From NCBI GenBank assembly GCA_016934055.1, contig JAFGTR010000005.1:20448-84447 (forward strand): a stretch of DNA of 64,000 nt, in the 5' to 3' direction. This document shows, one piece after another, positions 36,292-45,984 of the stretch. The notes below the pieces were generated by a model. That model was not told where the DNA came from. It saw nothing but the letters and a program-made list of their open reading frames with translations, and did not search any database. Each line of letters begins with the position of its first letter. Positions within the stretch are counted from its first letter, which is position 1. This stretch comes from Bacteroidales bacterium. GTDB lineage: Bacteria > Bacteroidota > Bacteroidia > Bacteroidales > UBA10428. Position numbers and translations under genes: made by a program.

Positions 36292-38304
36292 ATGGAATTC
36301 AGTCTCACGTCGAAATACAGGCCAACAGGAGATCAGCCTGAGGCTATCAGGCAGCTTTCACGGGGCTTGCAAAGAGGAATGAAATTTCAGACGCTGTTGG
36401 GTGTTACCGGTTCAGGTAAAACCTTTACCATGGCCAATGTTATTCAGCAGGTACAACGTCCAAGCCTTGTTTTAAGCCATAATAAAACGCTGGCCGCCCA
36501 GCTCTTCGGAGAGTTTAAACAGTTTTTCCCGCAAAATGCCGTAGAATATTTTGTTTCATATTACGATTATTATCAGCCGGAAGCTTACTTACCTGTAACC
36601 AATACCTATATTGAGAAAGACCTGTCTATCAATGAGGAGATCGAAAAACTCCGTCTCAGCACCACCTCTTCTCTGCTTTCCGGCCGGCGCGATGTCATTG
36701 TCGTATCGTCGGTTTCATGTTTATATGGCATCGGAAATCCCGATGATTTTCACAGTAACACGATTGAAGTAGAGCGCGGCCAGCTCATAAGTCGTAATGT
36801 CTTACTCCGGAAGCTGGTTGACAGTCTGTATTCCAGAAATGAAGCAGAATTTAAACGCGGCACTTTCCGCGTCGTGGGTGATACTGTTGATGTTTTCCTG
36901 GCCTATAGTGATTTTGCCTATCGTATAAGCTTCTGGGGTGATGAAATTGAACAAATCACCTCCATTGATCCTTTTACCGGCAAGACATTGGATTCGTTTG
37001 ACCGTGTGTTTATATATCCGGCCAATATATTTGTTACAACCAGGGCGCGTATGCAAAGTGCCATGGAACAAATACAGGATGACATGATCAAGCAGGTTGA
37101 ATTCTTCAGTGAACTGGGCAAATATGAAGAAGCGAAGCGATTACAGGAGCGTGTGACATACGATCTTGAAATGCTGAGGGAGTTGGGTTACTGTTCTGGT
37201 ATTGAAAATTATTCCAGGTACTTCGACGGCAGGCCTCCCGGTCACAGGCCTTTCTGTCTGCTCGATTATTTTCCGAAAGATTTTATCACTTTTATTGACG
37301 AGAGTCATGTAACAATACCGCAGATCAGGGCCATGCACGGGGGTGATCATTCACGGAAACAGACTCTTGTCGAATATGGATTCCGCCTGCCGGCAGCCAT
37401 TGACAACCGTCCACTCACATTCGATGAATTCGGGCAACTGGTTAACCAGACCATTTTTGTAAGTGCCACACCTGCTGATTTTGAACTGGAGAAATGTGAG
37501 GGAGTAATTGTCGAGCAACTGATAAGACCCACCGGACTGCTTGATCCTGTCATCGAAGTGCGCCCGAGCCTTAACCAGATTGATGATCTGATGAGGGAAA
37601 TCAAGAATTGTACTGATAATAATAACCGTGTGCTGGTAACCACACTGACCAAAAGAATGGCTGAAGAGCTGACAAAATACCTCATCCAGTACAGGGTTAA
37701 AAGCCGCTACATCCATTCAGACATTGATACCATTGAACGGATTGAGATAATGGAAGGACTGAGAAGCGGCGCTTTCGATGTCCTGGTTGGTGTAAACCTG
37801 TTGCGCGAAGGGCTTGACCTGCCTGAAGTATCGCTGGTAGCCATCCTTGATGCAGACAAAGAGGGATTCCTTCGTTCTGAGCGTTCGCTGACGCAAACAG
37901 CAGGGCGTGCAGCACGCCACCTGAAAGGACGCGTCATCATGTATGCTGATAAAACCACTGTATCCATGCAACGTACCATTGATGAAACAAATCGCAGAAG
38001 GGAAAAGCAATTGCTTTATAACGAAAAACACAACATCACGCCGCAGCAGATTATTAAGGCGGCCTCAAATATCATGAAAGAGGTGAGGATGAAAACAGGC
38101 GCCCGCCAGGCCTATGTTGAACCGCAAAGTGTTAACGTAGCCGCTGACCCGGTCGTTCAGTATATGAGCCGTGAAGCTTTGGAAAAAGCCATTGAAAAAG
38201 CAAAGAAGTCCATGGAAAAGGCAGCGGGTGAGCTCAATTTCATCGAAGCCGCCCGGTTAAGGGACGAGATGCTGGCGCTGAAGGAACTGCTGAAGAAAAG
38301 GTGA
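36292..38304 (+). CDS. uvrB: UvrABC system protein B
   Basis: 670 aa; LLGVTGSGKTFTMANVI, YYDYYQPEAYLP, ESHVTIPQ, ILDADKEGFLRS, UVR motif at the C terminus. Confidence 0.98.
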   Translation: MEFSLTSKYRPTGDQPEAIRQLSRGLQRGMKFQTLLGVTGSGKTFTMANVIQQVQRPSLVLSHNKTLAAQLFGEFKQFFPQNAVEYFVSYYDYYQPEAYLPVTNTYIEKDLSINEEIEKLRLSTTSSLLSGRRDVIVVSSVSCLYGIGNPDDFHSNTIEVERGQLISRNVLLRKLVDSLYSRNEAEFKRGTFRVVGDTVDVFLAYSDFAYRISFWGDEIEQITSIDPFTGKTLDSFDRVFIYPANIFVTTRARMQSAMEQIQDDMIKQVEFFSELGKYEEAKRLQERVTYDLEMLRELGYCSGIENYSRYFDGRPPGHRPFCLLDYFPKDFITFIDESHVTIPQIRAMHGGDHSRKQTLVEYGFRLPAAIDNRPLTFDEFGQLVNQTIFVSATPADFELEKCEGVIVEQLIRPTGLLDPVIEVRPSLNQIDDLMREIKNCTDNNNRVLVTTLTKRMAEELTKYLIQYRVKSRYIHSDIDTIERIEIMEGLRSGAFDVLVGVNLLREGLDLPEVSLVAILDADKEGFLRSERSLTQTAGRAARHLKGRVIMYADKTTVSMQRTIDETNRRREKQLLYNEKHNITPQQIIKAASNIMKEVRMKTGARQAYVEPQSVNVAADPVVQYMSREALEKAIEKAKKSMEKAAGELNFIEAARLRDEMLALKELLKKR

Positions 38305-38306
38305 TC

Positions 38307-38658
38307 GGTATTCAGTATTCAGTCTCAATAATGGGCATTAATGCCCCAAGAAGAACAACAATTTTTTCTGTTGATTTTATATGGGTGCTTTTTTTAAGCC
38401 ACTTAGTCCTGCCTGCCGTCAGGCAGGGGCGACCTGTTTGTAGAAAAAGAGGCGTATCTGCCTTATTACCCCTCTCGTCCTGCTTTATGGCGGGACGTAT
38501 GGAATTATAATGAATGGCTGTGACATAGCTACAAACAGTTAGCACCTCCGGTGCCAGAAAAATACAAAGATTAATAAAATACTAATCTTCAACATTATAT
38601 GAACTAGTTATATAAAAGTAATTGGTGTAATCAAACCGATTACCGATTACTGAATACC
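38307..38658. repeat. Convergent intergenic region bounded by inverted GGTATTCAGTA repeats, with two inverted CTGTTTGTAG elements inside
   Basis: ggtattcagtattcag at 38307 and tactgaatacc at 38648-38658; internal cctgcctgccgtcaggcaggggcgacctgtttgtag (38408-38443) and ctacaaacagttagcacctccggtgcca (38529-38556). Confidence 0.8.
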
Positions 38659-38674
38659 AATTACCTTATTATTA

Positions 38675-40156
38675 TTACTTTTCACTTGTCACCAGATTCA
38701 CAAACCTCTCCCATACCTTATCCCACTTATCTGTATCAACCGGTCTGAATATTTCAGTCTCACATGAATTCCTGACAATTTCACGTATTTCAGCCAGGGA
38801 ACTTATATAACCAGATCCCATGGCCTGTACCAGAAGATTACCGATGGCAGTACCTTCTGCGGGACCGGCAATTACCTCAAGTCCGGTGGCATTCGCCGTC
38901 AGCTGACAGAGAAATTTATTCTGTGATCCCCCGCCTATAATGTGGATCCTGTCGATTTTCTTACCGGAGATCTTTATGAGCGATTCCAGCACGTAACGGT
39001 ATTTAAAGGCCAGGCTCTCAAATATGCAGCGTGCAAATTCATCAGGTCCTGAAGGTACACGTTCACCGTGAGTCTTACAATAGTCAGCGATGGCCGAGAC
39101 CATATCAACCGGATTATAGAACGCAGCATGGTCGGGATTGACCAGTGAACGGAAAGGTTCGGCCTTTTCAGCCATGGCTGCCAGTTCGGGATAGGAATAA
39201 TCATGCCCTTCAGCGGCCCAACAGCGTTTACTCTCCTGAATGAGCCATAAGCCCATGATATTTTTCAATATCCTGTAGGTATGGTTAACACCACCCTCAT
39301 TGGTGAAACTGTAATTAAACGAATCCTCGGTAATGATGGCATGAGGTGATTCAATACCCATCAGCGACCAGGTGCCGGAACTGATATAAGCAAAGTTCTC
39401 ATCTGTTGCCGGTATGGCAGCAATAGCCGAACCTGTATCATGTGATGCAACAGCTATAACTTCAGCATCTTTCATTCCCGTTTCATCAATCACCGTCTTA
39501 TGCACAGGACCTAATACAGTACCAGGGTCAATGATTTCCTGCATAATACTCACCGGAATGCCCAATGCATCAAAAAGCTCTTTTTCCCATTTTCCTGTTG
39601 AAGGATTCAGCAATTGTGAGGTGGTGGCAAAAGTAAACTCGGTTTTCTTTATGCCGGTCAGCATGTAGTTGAGCAGGTCGGGAATAAACAGCAGATCAGT
39701 GGCCACATCCATAACAGGCAGTTTATCGCGTTTTGCGGCAAAGAGCTGGAACAGGGTATTGAACTGCATAAACTGGATGCCGGTAAGCTGGTATATCCTG
39801 TTCAGCGAAACCCTTTCTGAAAATTCCCCGATGGCTGTATCTGTCCGATGATCACGGTAAGCATAGGGATATCCCAGCAGGTTGCCTTTTTTGTCGAGCA
39901 ACCCGTAATCAACGCCCCATGTATCGATTCCTATGGATGCAGGCCTGATACCGAGAGAATTTGTTTTTGCAATTCCCTTTACAATTTCATCATACAGTCT
40001 GAGAATATCCCAGTGGTAACTGCCCAGAATATTGGTCATACCATTTTCAAAACGACAAACTTCATTAAGTGAAAGCACTTTATCTTTCAGTTCTCCGATG
40101 ATACCGCGGCCACCTGAGGCGCCAAGGTCAAAAGCCAGGAATGAAGAGGATTTCAT
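38675..40156 (-). CDS. rhaB: Rhamnulokinase-like FGGY carbohydrate kinase
   Basis: 493 aa; FLAFDLGASGGRGIIG, IGIDTWGVDYGLLDKKG, HDTGSAIAAIPA, IHIIGGGSQNKFLCQLTANATGLEVIAGPAEGTAIGNLLVQ. Confidence 0.9.
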   Translation of the reverse strand: MKSSSFLAFDLGASGGRGIIGELKDKVLSLNEVCRFENGMTNILGSYHWDILRLYDEIVKGIAKTNSLGIRPASIGIDTWGVDYGLLDKKGNLLGYPYAYRDHRTDTAIGEFSERVSLNRIYQLTGIQFMQFNTLFQLFAAKRDKLPVMDVATDLLFIPDLLNYMLTGIKKTEFTFATTSQLLNPSTGKWEKELFDALGIPVSIMQEIIDPGTVLGPVHKTVIDETGMKDAEVIAVASHDTGSAIAAIPATDENFAYISSGTWSLMGIESPHAIITEDSFNYSFTNEGGVNHTYRILKNIMGLWLIQESKRCWAAEGHDYSYPELAAMAEKAEPFRSLVNPDHAAFYNPVDMVSAIADYCKTHGERVPSGPDEFARCIFESLAFKYRYVLESLIKISGKKIDRIHIIGGGSQNKFLCQLTANATGLEVIAGPAEGTAIGNLLVQAMGSGYISSLAEIREIVRNSCETEIFRPVDTDKWDKVWERFVNLVTSEK

Positions 40157-40333
40157 AAACTACTATTATGGGTTGATAATCACATTGACAATAACAAAAA
40201 TAAAAGTTTTGGGATTAGTTTTACAGCTTTCACATCAAAAATTAAAAAACTGAAGATTTTAACCGATACCGGAAAAATGATATTTGGATACAGTTCTGTA
40301 AAAAACACCCTGTTCAGGCACCCACCCTGTTAT

Positions 40334-40425
40334 GGTATCATCATGTCAATCCTTAAAATCCTTATAATCCTGTCCAGGTTAAGGTATAATCATGTCAATC
40401 CTTAAAATCCTTATAATCCTGTTCA
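40334..40425. repeat. Two-copy tandem repeat (atcatgtcaatccttaaaatccttataatcctgt), related to the 12547-12730 array
   Basis: Units about 49 bp apart; directly downstream of the 40431 stop. Confidence 0.85.
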
Positions 40426-40430
40426 AATTC

Positions 40431-43400
40431 TCACCGCAGCAAACTGATGGTGCCTTTTTTGGTCTCTGTCCGGCCGTCCCACATCTCCACAGTAACAGTA
40501 TAGCCGTAGGTGTCGATATTCTGAATTTTATTGTTGTACACGCCATCCCAGCCGTGATTCAGGTCATCACTAAAGAATACTTCATTGCCCCATCGATTGA
40601 AAATCCTGAATTCAACAAGTTTCTTAATCCCCCAGCCTCTTACATAAACTACATCGTTTACGCCGTCGCCGTTAGGCGTAAAAGCCGTAGGCACATCAAG
40701 GGAATAAGCTTCCGTAACATCGATATTCAGATCATAATACTTTGTGAAACAATTATTTATATCTGAGACTGTCAGAGTATAGAGGGTGGTTTCAAGGGGT
40801 TGTGCAACCGGGGAGGAACAGGCGTAACATGAGAGCCAGTCAGCAGGCGACCAGCTATAGGTAACATCACTTAATGAATCAGCATAGATATGAACAATTT
40901 CACCAATGATAATGGTGGTATCAGGATAAGGACGTAGGGTAATTTCCGGCTCCTGCTGTACCAAAACAGATACGCTTCTGGTATTCCGGCAGCCTGTGGA
41001 CACGAACCTTGAAACAGCTGTGTAAACAGTATTGTATGCAGGTGAAGCCACCGGTGTGAAACTGTTGGCATCGCTCAATCCTTCCGCTGGCGACCATTGA
41101 ATAACGTCACCACCACTGGCCCGGATAACGGCGGCATCGCCGGCACAAATAAGTGTATCAGGGCTCAGGATGAGATCAGGCAAAGGATGGATTACAAAAG
41201 CTTCCGATAAAGTATCGGAACAACCTATTTCATTCTGCACCAACAATTCAACAGTATAATTGCCAGGAGTAAACTGCAGCACCGGTTCATATTCAGAGCT
41301 TGTGATACCATGGCTGAAGCTCCAGCTGTTTTGTGTATTGCCAACAGATGTGTTGGCAAAAAGCAAGGCATACTGATCACAATACCCTGAATCAGGAAAA
41401 TCAATACCTGCAATGACCTCATAAATATATATGGTATCAACAACAGGCGGGGGTATGCAGATGCCGCTGTCACCATAAAGGATCAGCTTTGGGAGAAGCG
41501 TGCCCATCCTGGTATATGCAAAAGTGACTGTGTCGCCGGTCATGAAGCGGCCGTCTCCAAGATCCCATTCAAAATCATATACATTGTCAGTTTCTCCTAT
41601 CTTAAGTTTTATCTCATCACCACGGCAGGCCATTTTGCTTTCAGGGACGATGCTGAATGTTCCGGTAGGCCCTGTTATGATGATATGCCGTCCGGCGGTG
41701 TCATGGCAGCCATAAGTAGTTTCAACGCTGAGAGAAGCATAATAATCACCGGGCTTTGGATAGTTGAACCGTTTTTCTCCGCCATATCCGGCGGTGCTGT
41801 TGTTGTAACCGAAATCCCAGGTTCCTGAAGCGATAATGCTATCGGGATCATCATGGGTAAAGACTATTTCCTTCGGGTAACAACTCCAGGCCGTATCGGA
41901 AACGTTGAAAGAAGCATCGGGTTCCTGTATACTAATGTATCCCTCGGGGCTGGTATAAGTGTCTGAGCAGCCATACTGATAAATGGTGAGTGTAACCGGT
42001 TTGTTGCCGCCGGAAGTAAAAACATGCGACATGGGCATGGTGTCTGAGCGTGAAATAATACCATCGCCGAAATCCCATATCACACTATCGCCGGTAAGAT
42101 AGTTATAGTAGAATTTCATTTCCGTACCCGTGCAGTTCAGGGGTTTATCGGCAAGGAATTCCGCAACCGGATTGGCTGATGCAATGGTTTTTGTTTCGGC
42201 CCCGGTACATCCCAGCGTGTCAGTAACTGTAAGGGTAACATCAAAAACTCCCGGTTCATGGAATAAATGGTTGACCACATCGGCTTTGGTGGTGTATGCG
42301 GTATCACTTCCGTCAGCAAAATCCCAGTGCCAGCTTTCAACAGGATGCATATCAGCGGATGAGTTATCGGTAAAATTCACTTCAAAGGGCGAACAGCCAT
42401 ATGATGTATCAGCGGTAAAAGACGCATAGGGTGCGTAAATCCTTACGTTAACAGTGGCAGAGTCAACGCAGTAATTATCAAAAAAGGTATACAGGGTAAC
42501 TGGGAATGTGCCCCTGGAAGGAAAAGTGTGAAAGACAGTGTCGTACCGGGTAACAATGCTTTGAACTGTATCTCCGAAATCCCAATAATACTTTTCGAAA
42601 CAATAATCGACCTGCGAATATGATTCAACGCCGGTCAGCATAACAGCTTCCCCGTCGCATGACAGTGTATCGGCGGTAATAACGGCCCTGGGATTTCTGA
42701 CCTTTATCACTTTCCTGAGTGTGTCAGAACAAGACTCTTTAAAGGTTATAAGCTCAACCATGAAATTGCCTTCAACGGCATAGGTGTGAACGGGATTGCT
42801 GACTGTCTCATCAGGGCTGCCATCGCCAAAAATCCATTTCAGGCTCTCCGCTCCTCTCGAAAGGTCAGTGAAATCATAGGTAAAAGGATTGCTGCAGTCA
42901 AATGTGTATGAAAAATCAGAAACAGGACCTTTGTTAAACACCGCATTTTGTTTCACCACAGATGAAATACAACCATTGAAGTTTACCTGCAAGCCTATAT
43001 CCAGGTAACCTGTGTCAGCATCCACTTTCCAAAGGGGGTCGGGTCCGGCGGGCATATTATCAGCGCTTATGCCATCAATTGTATAATGCCATCCCTGTAT
43101 AAGGGTTGACTGTGGGGTATTATCGGTAAATTGAATAATATCTCCCGGACATACCGAAGTTTTGCTGATAAGAAAGTCAGGTGAAAGTGCTTTCCCGACC
43201 CTGACCGGTATAATCCATGATGTGTCAGAGCAGCCAAGGTTATTGGTTATCACCAATCGCGAAAGGAATATGCCATCGGTGGTAAAGTTATGGATGGCAG
43301 AATCGGCAGTCCCCGATTGCTTCTGCCCGTCCCCGAATATCCATTCCCTGCTGGTAACAGGTTCGTCGGAGATACTCTGATCTGAAAATTTAACGCTAAG

Positions 43401-44792
43401 GGGGAGACAGCCCTGTGCAGCATCAACGGTAAAGACAGCCGTTGGCTTTTTTATACTGAAGGGTTTGGCTACGGAGCTTTTACAACCGTTACGGCTTGTT
43501 ACCGTGAGGGTTGTATTAAAAATCACCTCCTGATTGATCACATAAGGATCAGTATCAGCAGGCAGTGCATATGATTTTGATGTATTTTGTGCCGTTGTTT
43601 TTGTTCCGTCGCTGAAAGTCCATTCCCAGGCTATCGCGTTAACAGAATTATCAGTAAAAGTGACCAGGGCCGGTGATTGACATGAATATGTGCTGCTCAT
43701 GGTAAAATCAGCCTTTGGTTCTTCCATGAAAAACTTCCAAATGACGGTATCAGCACAGGTTGTACCGGGTGCCGCAATCAGCAGTATGGTGTAATCACCA
43801 CCCTGGGTATAAACATGGAAACCCGATTTGCTTATGGAAGTCTTCCCGTCGCCGAATTTCCACAACACAACGTCAGATCCTGTGGAAGTACTGGCAAAGA
43901 CCACCTGTCCGGCACATATTGTATCATTATTTACAATGGGCTGTCCGCCCTGTGTCAGCGTTCCTGCAGCTGTGACCTCACTGGCATAAAACACCTTTGA
44001 AACAGTATCAGAACAGCCATAATCGCTGTTAACAGTAAGCCTAATCCTGTAATTTCCAAACTGATTGTATGTTTTTGAAGGATTTATCAGCGTAGATGAT
44101 GTATTATCACCAAAATCCCAGTGATATGTGAGCACACCCTTACCGGTTGAAGTGTTGTTGAGTGTAACAGTGGCCGGCAGGGTACAGGATGAAGCCGGAT
44201 TAAAAGTAAAACCTGCAACAGGCGGGTCAGCAACATCAATGAATTGCGGCCTTTCCAGACTCGATTTGCAACCATTGGCATCAGTAACCTCCAGAAAGAC
44301 ATCATAAGTTCCCTGAGTTGAATAAACCTTTACCGGATGTTGATTCGTATCAATGGTACCGGTTCGGAAATCCCAGTGCCAACTTGTAATGACACCATCA
44401 CCAGGCTGAGATAAATCGGTAAACTGAATGGTATCCGGGACACAACCTCTGGGATCAGCTGTAAAATTGGTCTGAGGACTTTTATAAACAACGACGGTCC
44501 TTGTTATGGAATCCTTATCAGTACCATTGTCAACAACCAGTTTTATTTCATAGGTACCGGCATCGATAAAGGTAGCCTGAGGATCTTTAAGAGTTGATAT
44601 GCCCTGCCCTCCCAAATCCCATAGATATGTAAGCGTTCCAGTCCCCGAGCTCAGGTTGGTAAAATATACTTTCAGCGGAGAACAGCCCGCTGTCGGATTA
44701 GCCGAAAAGTCGGCAGTTACCTGAGCGTAGCTGACAATTTCAACAAGAAAAAGAAAAGTTATTAACGTCGGGAGTATATTTTTATTCTTCAT
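40431..44792 (-). CDS. Multi-PKD-domain protein with gliding-motility-associated C-terminal domain (T9SS type B cargo)
   Basis: 1453 aa; signal peptide; many WxFGDG/WDFGD PKD motifs; C terminus VPTAFTPNGDGVNDVVYVRG..FRIFNRWGNEVFFSDD..WDGVYNN. Confidence 0.93.
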   Translation of the reverse strand: MKNKNILPTLITFLFLVEIVSYAQVTADFSANPTAGCSPLKVYFTNLSSGTGTLTYLWDLGGQGISTLKDPQATFIDAGTYEIKLVVDNGTDKDSITRTVVVYKSPQTNFTADPRGCVPDTIQFTDLSQPGDGVITSWHWDFRTGTIDTNQHPVKVYSTQGTYDVFLEVTDANGCKSSLERPQFIDVADPPVAGFTFNPASSCTLPATVTLNNTSTGKGVLTYHWDFGDNTSSTLINPSKTYNQFGNYRIRLTVNSDYGCSDTVSKVFYASEVTAAGTLTQGGQPIVNNDTICAGQVVFASTSTGSDVVLWKFGDGKTSISKSGFHVYTQGGDYTILLIAAPGTTCADTVIWKFFMEEPKADFTMSSTYSCQSPALVTFTDNSVNAIAWEWTFSDGTKTTAQNTSKSYALPADTDPYVINQEVIFNTTLTVTSRNGCKSSVAKPFSIKKPTAVFTVDAAQGCLPLSVKFSDQSISDEPVTSREWIFGDGQKQSGTADSAIHNFTTDGIFLSRLVITNNLGCSDTSWIIPVRVGKALSPDFLISKTSVCPGDIIQFTDNTPQSTLIQGWHYTIDGISADNMPAGPDPLWKVDADTGYLDIGLQVNFNGCISSVVKQNAVFNKGPVSDFSYTFDCSNPFTYDFTDLSRGAESLKWIFGDGSPDETVSNPVHTYAVEGNFMVELITFKESCSDTLRKVIKVRNPRAVITADTLSCDGEAVMLTGVESYSQVDYCFEKYYWDFGDTVQSIVTRYDTVFHTFPSRGTFPVTLYTFFDNYCVDSATVNVRIYAPYASFTADTSYGCSPFEVNFTDNSSADMHPVESWHWDFADGSDTAYTTKADVVNHLFHEPGVFDVTLTVTDTLGCTGAETKTIASANPVAEFLADKPLNCTGTEMKFYYNYLTGDSVIWDFGDGIISRSDTMPMSHVFTSGGNKPVTLTIYQYGCSDTYTSPEGYISIQEPDASFNVSDTAWSCYPKEIVFTHDDPDSIIASGTWDFGYNNSTAGYGGEKRFNYPKPGDYYASLSVETTYGCHDTAGRHIIITGPTGTFSIVPESKMACRGDEIKLKIGETDNVYDFEWDLGDGRFMTGDTVTFAYTRMGTLLPKLILYGDSGICIPPPVVDTIYIYEVIAGIDFPDSGYCDQYALLFANTSVGNTQNSWSFSHGITSSEYEPVLQFTPGNYTVELLVQNEIGCSDTLSEAFVIHPLPDLILSPDTLICAGDAAVIRASGGDVIQWSPAEGLSDANSFTPVASPAYNTVYTAVSRFVSTGCRNTRSVSVLVQQEPEITLRPYPDTTIIIGEIVHIYADSLSDVTYSWSPADWLSCYACSSPVAQPLETTLYTLTVSDINNCFTKYYDLNIDVTEAYSLDVPTAFTPNGDGVNDVVYVRGWGIKKLVEFRIFNRWGNEVFFSDDLNHGWDGVYNNKIQNIDTYGYTVTVEMWDGRTETKKGTISLLR

Positions 44793-44931
44793 AAGATTGA
44801 GGAATATCTTAATAAATTTATTACTTTAAGGTAATAATATAAAATTTTACCTATTTAAAATTAACAGTTGTCAACAATTTACTTTGTATCGGATCGGTAT
44901 AAAGGTGTAACTTAAAGCACATTTTTTTCAA

Positions 44932-45984
44932 ATGCATATGGTGCGGATGGTTCAAAACAATTACGGGAATAATTTCAGGCGGTTATTATCCTTGTATGTG
45001 TTGGTAATTTTTTCCCTGCCGGCCATACACGGTCAGGACATTCATTTTTCGATGTTCAACACCTGCCCGTTGTATCTTAATCCGGCCCAGACCGGAAATT
45101 ATACCGGCGACTGGCGTGCTGCAGCCAATTACCGTAATCAGTGGAATGCCCTGGCAATCCCTTTCACTACATCTGCTGTTGCATTTGACAAAAAGTTCTA
45201 TCTTCTTCACCAGGAATTCAGTGCCGGAGCATTATTCATCAATGATGAATCAGGTTCTGTTTCTTTATCGGTTAACAAGCTTTACGGGTCTTTGGGACTC
45301 AGGAAAGTATTCAACCATAATGTATTCCATATGGGCATACAGGTTGGTTATGTCTTTAAGTCGCTTAACATGGAAAAAGTGACACTGCCCAGCCAGTACA
45401 ATCCGCTTACAGGCAGTTTCGACAGTCAGCTTCCGGGTAATGAGACGAATATGGGAGAGAGAACCTCCAACCTTGATTTTAATGTCGGTGTACTGTGGAA
45501 AAAGAAGATTAAAATACTTGAACCGGAGCTGGGTTTTTCTTTTTCTCACCTGAACAACCCCCGTGAATCATTTTTTGATGATGAGCAAAGGCTTCCCATA
45601 AGAAAAACCCTGCATGCAAAACTGAAAACCAGCCTGAGCGAAGAAATATATGTGCAACCGGCCATATTGTACATGAATCACAAAGGATCAAACGAGACCA
45701 TTGCTGGATTCAATGCAGGATTCAATATCTTTGGAAAGAAATCAACAGTAAAGGAATTAATGGCCGGTGTATATCTTCGCAATGGTTTCCTCAGCAATAC
45801 CGATGCACTTGCAGTTCTTGCAGGCGCTACAATAGGAAGAATAGACCTGGCGATATGCTATGACATCACACTTTCAGGTCTCAAAGCTGCAACCAACCAT
45901 AATGGTGCTTTTGAGATTTCAATACAGTATAAAAGTATAAGTACAGTCCTCAATAGTTATTCCATACCCTGTGAGAGATTTTAA
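44932..45984 (+). CDS. PorP/SprF family T9SS-associated outer membrane protein
   Basis: 350 aa; signal peptide; QDIHFSMFNTCPLYLNPAQTGNYTGDWRAAANYRNQW. Confidence 0.93.
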   Translation: MHMVRMVQNNYGNNFRRLLSLYVLVIFSLPAIHGQDIHFSMFNTCPLYLNPAQTGNYTGDWRAAANYRNQWNALAIPFTTSAVAFDKKFYLLHQEFSAGALFINDESGSVSLSVNKLYGSLGLRKVFNHNVFHMGIQVGYVFKSLNMEKVTLPSQYNPLTGSFDSQLPGNETNMGERTSNLDFNVGVLWKKKIKILEPELGFSFSHLNNPRESFFDDEQRLPIRKTLHAKLKTSLSEEIYVQPAILYMNHKGSNETIAGFNAGFNIFGKKSTVKELMAGVYLRNGFLSNTDALAVLAGATIGRIDLAICYDITLSGLKAATNHNGAFEISIQYKSISTVLNSYSIPCERF

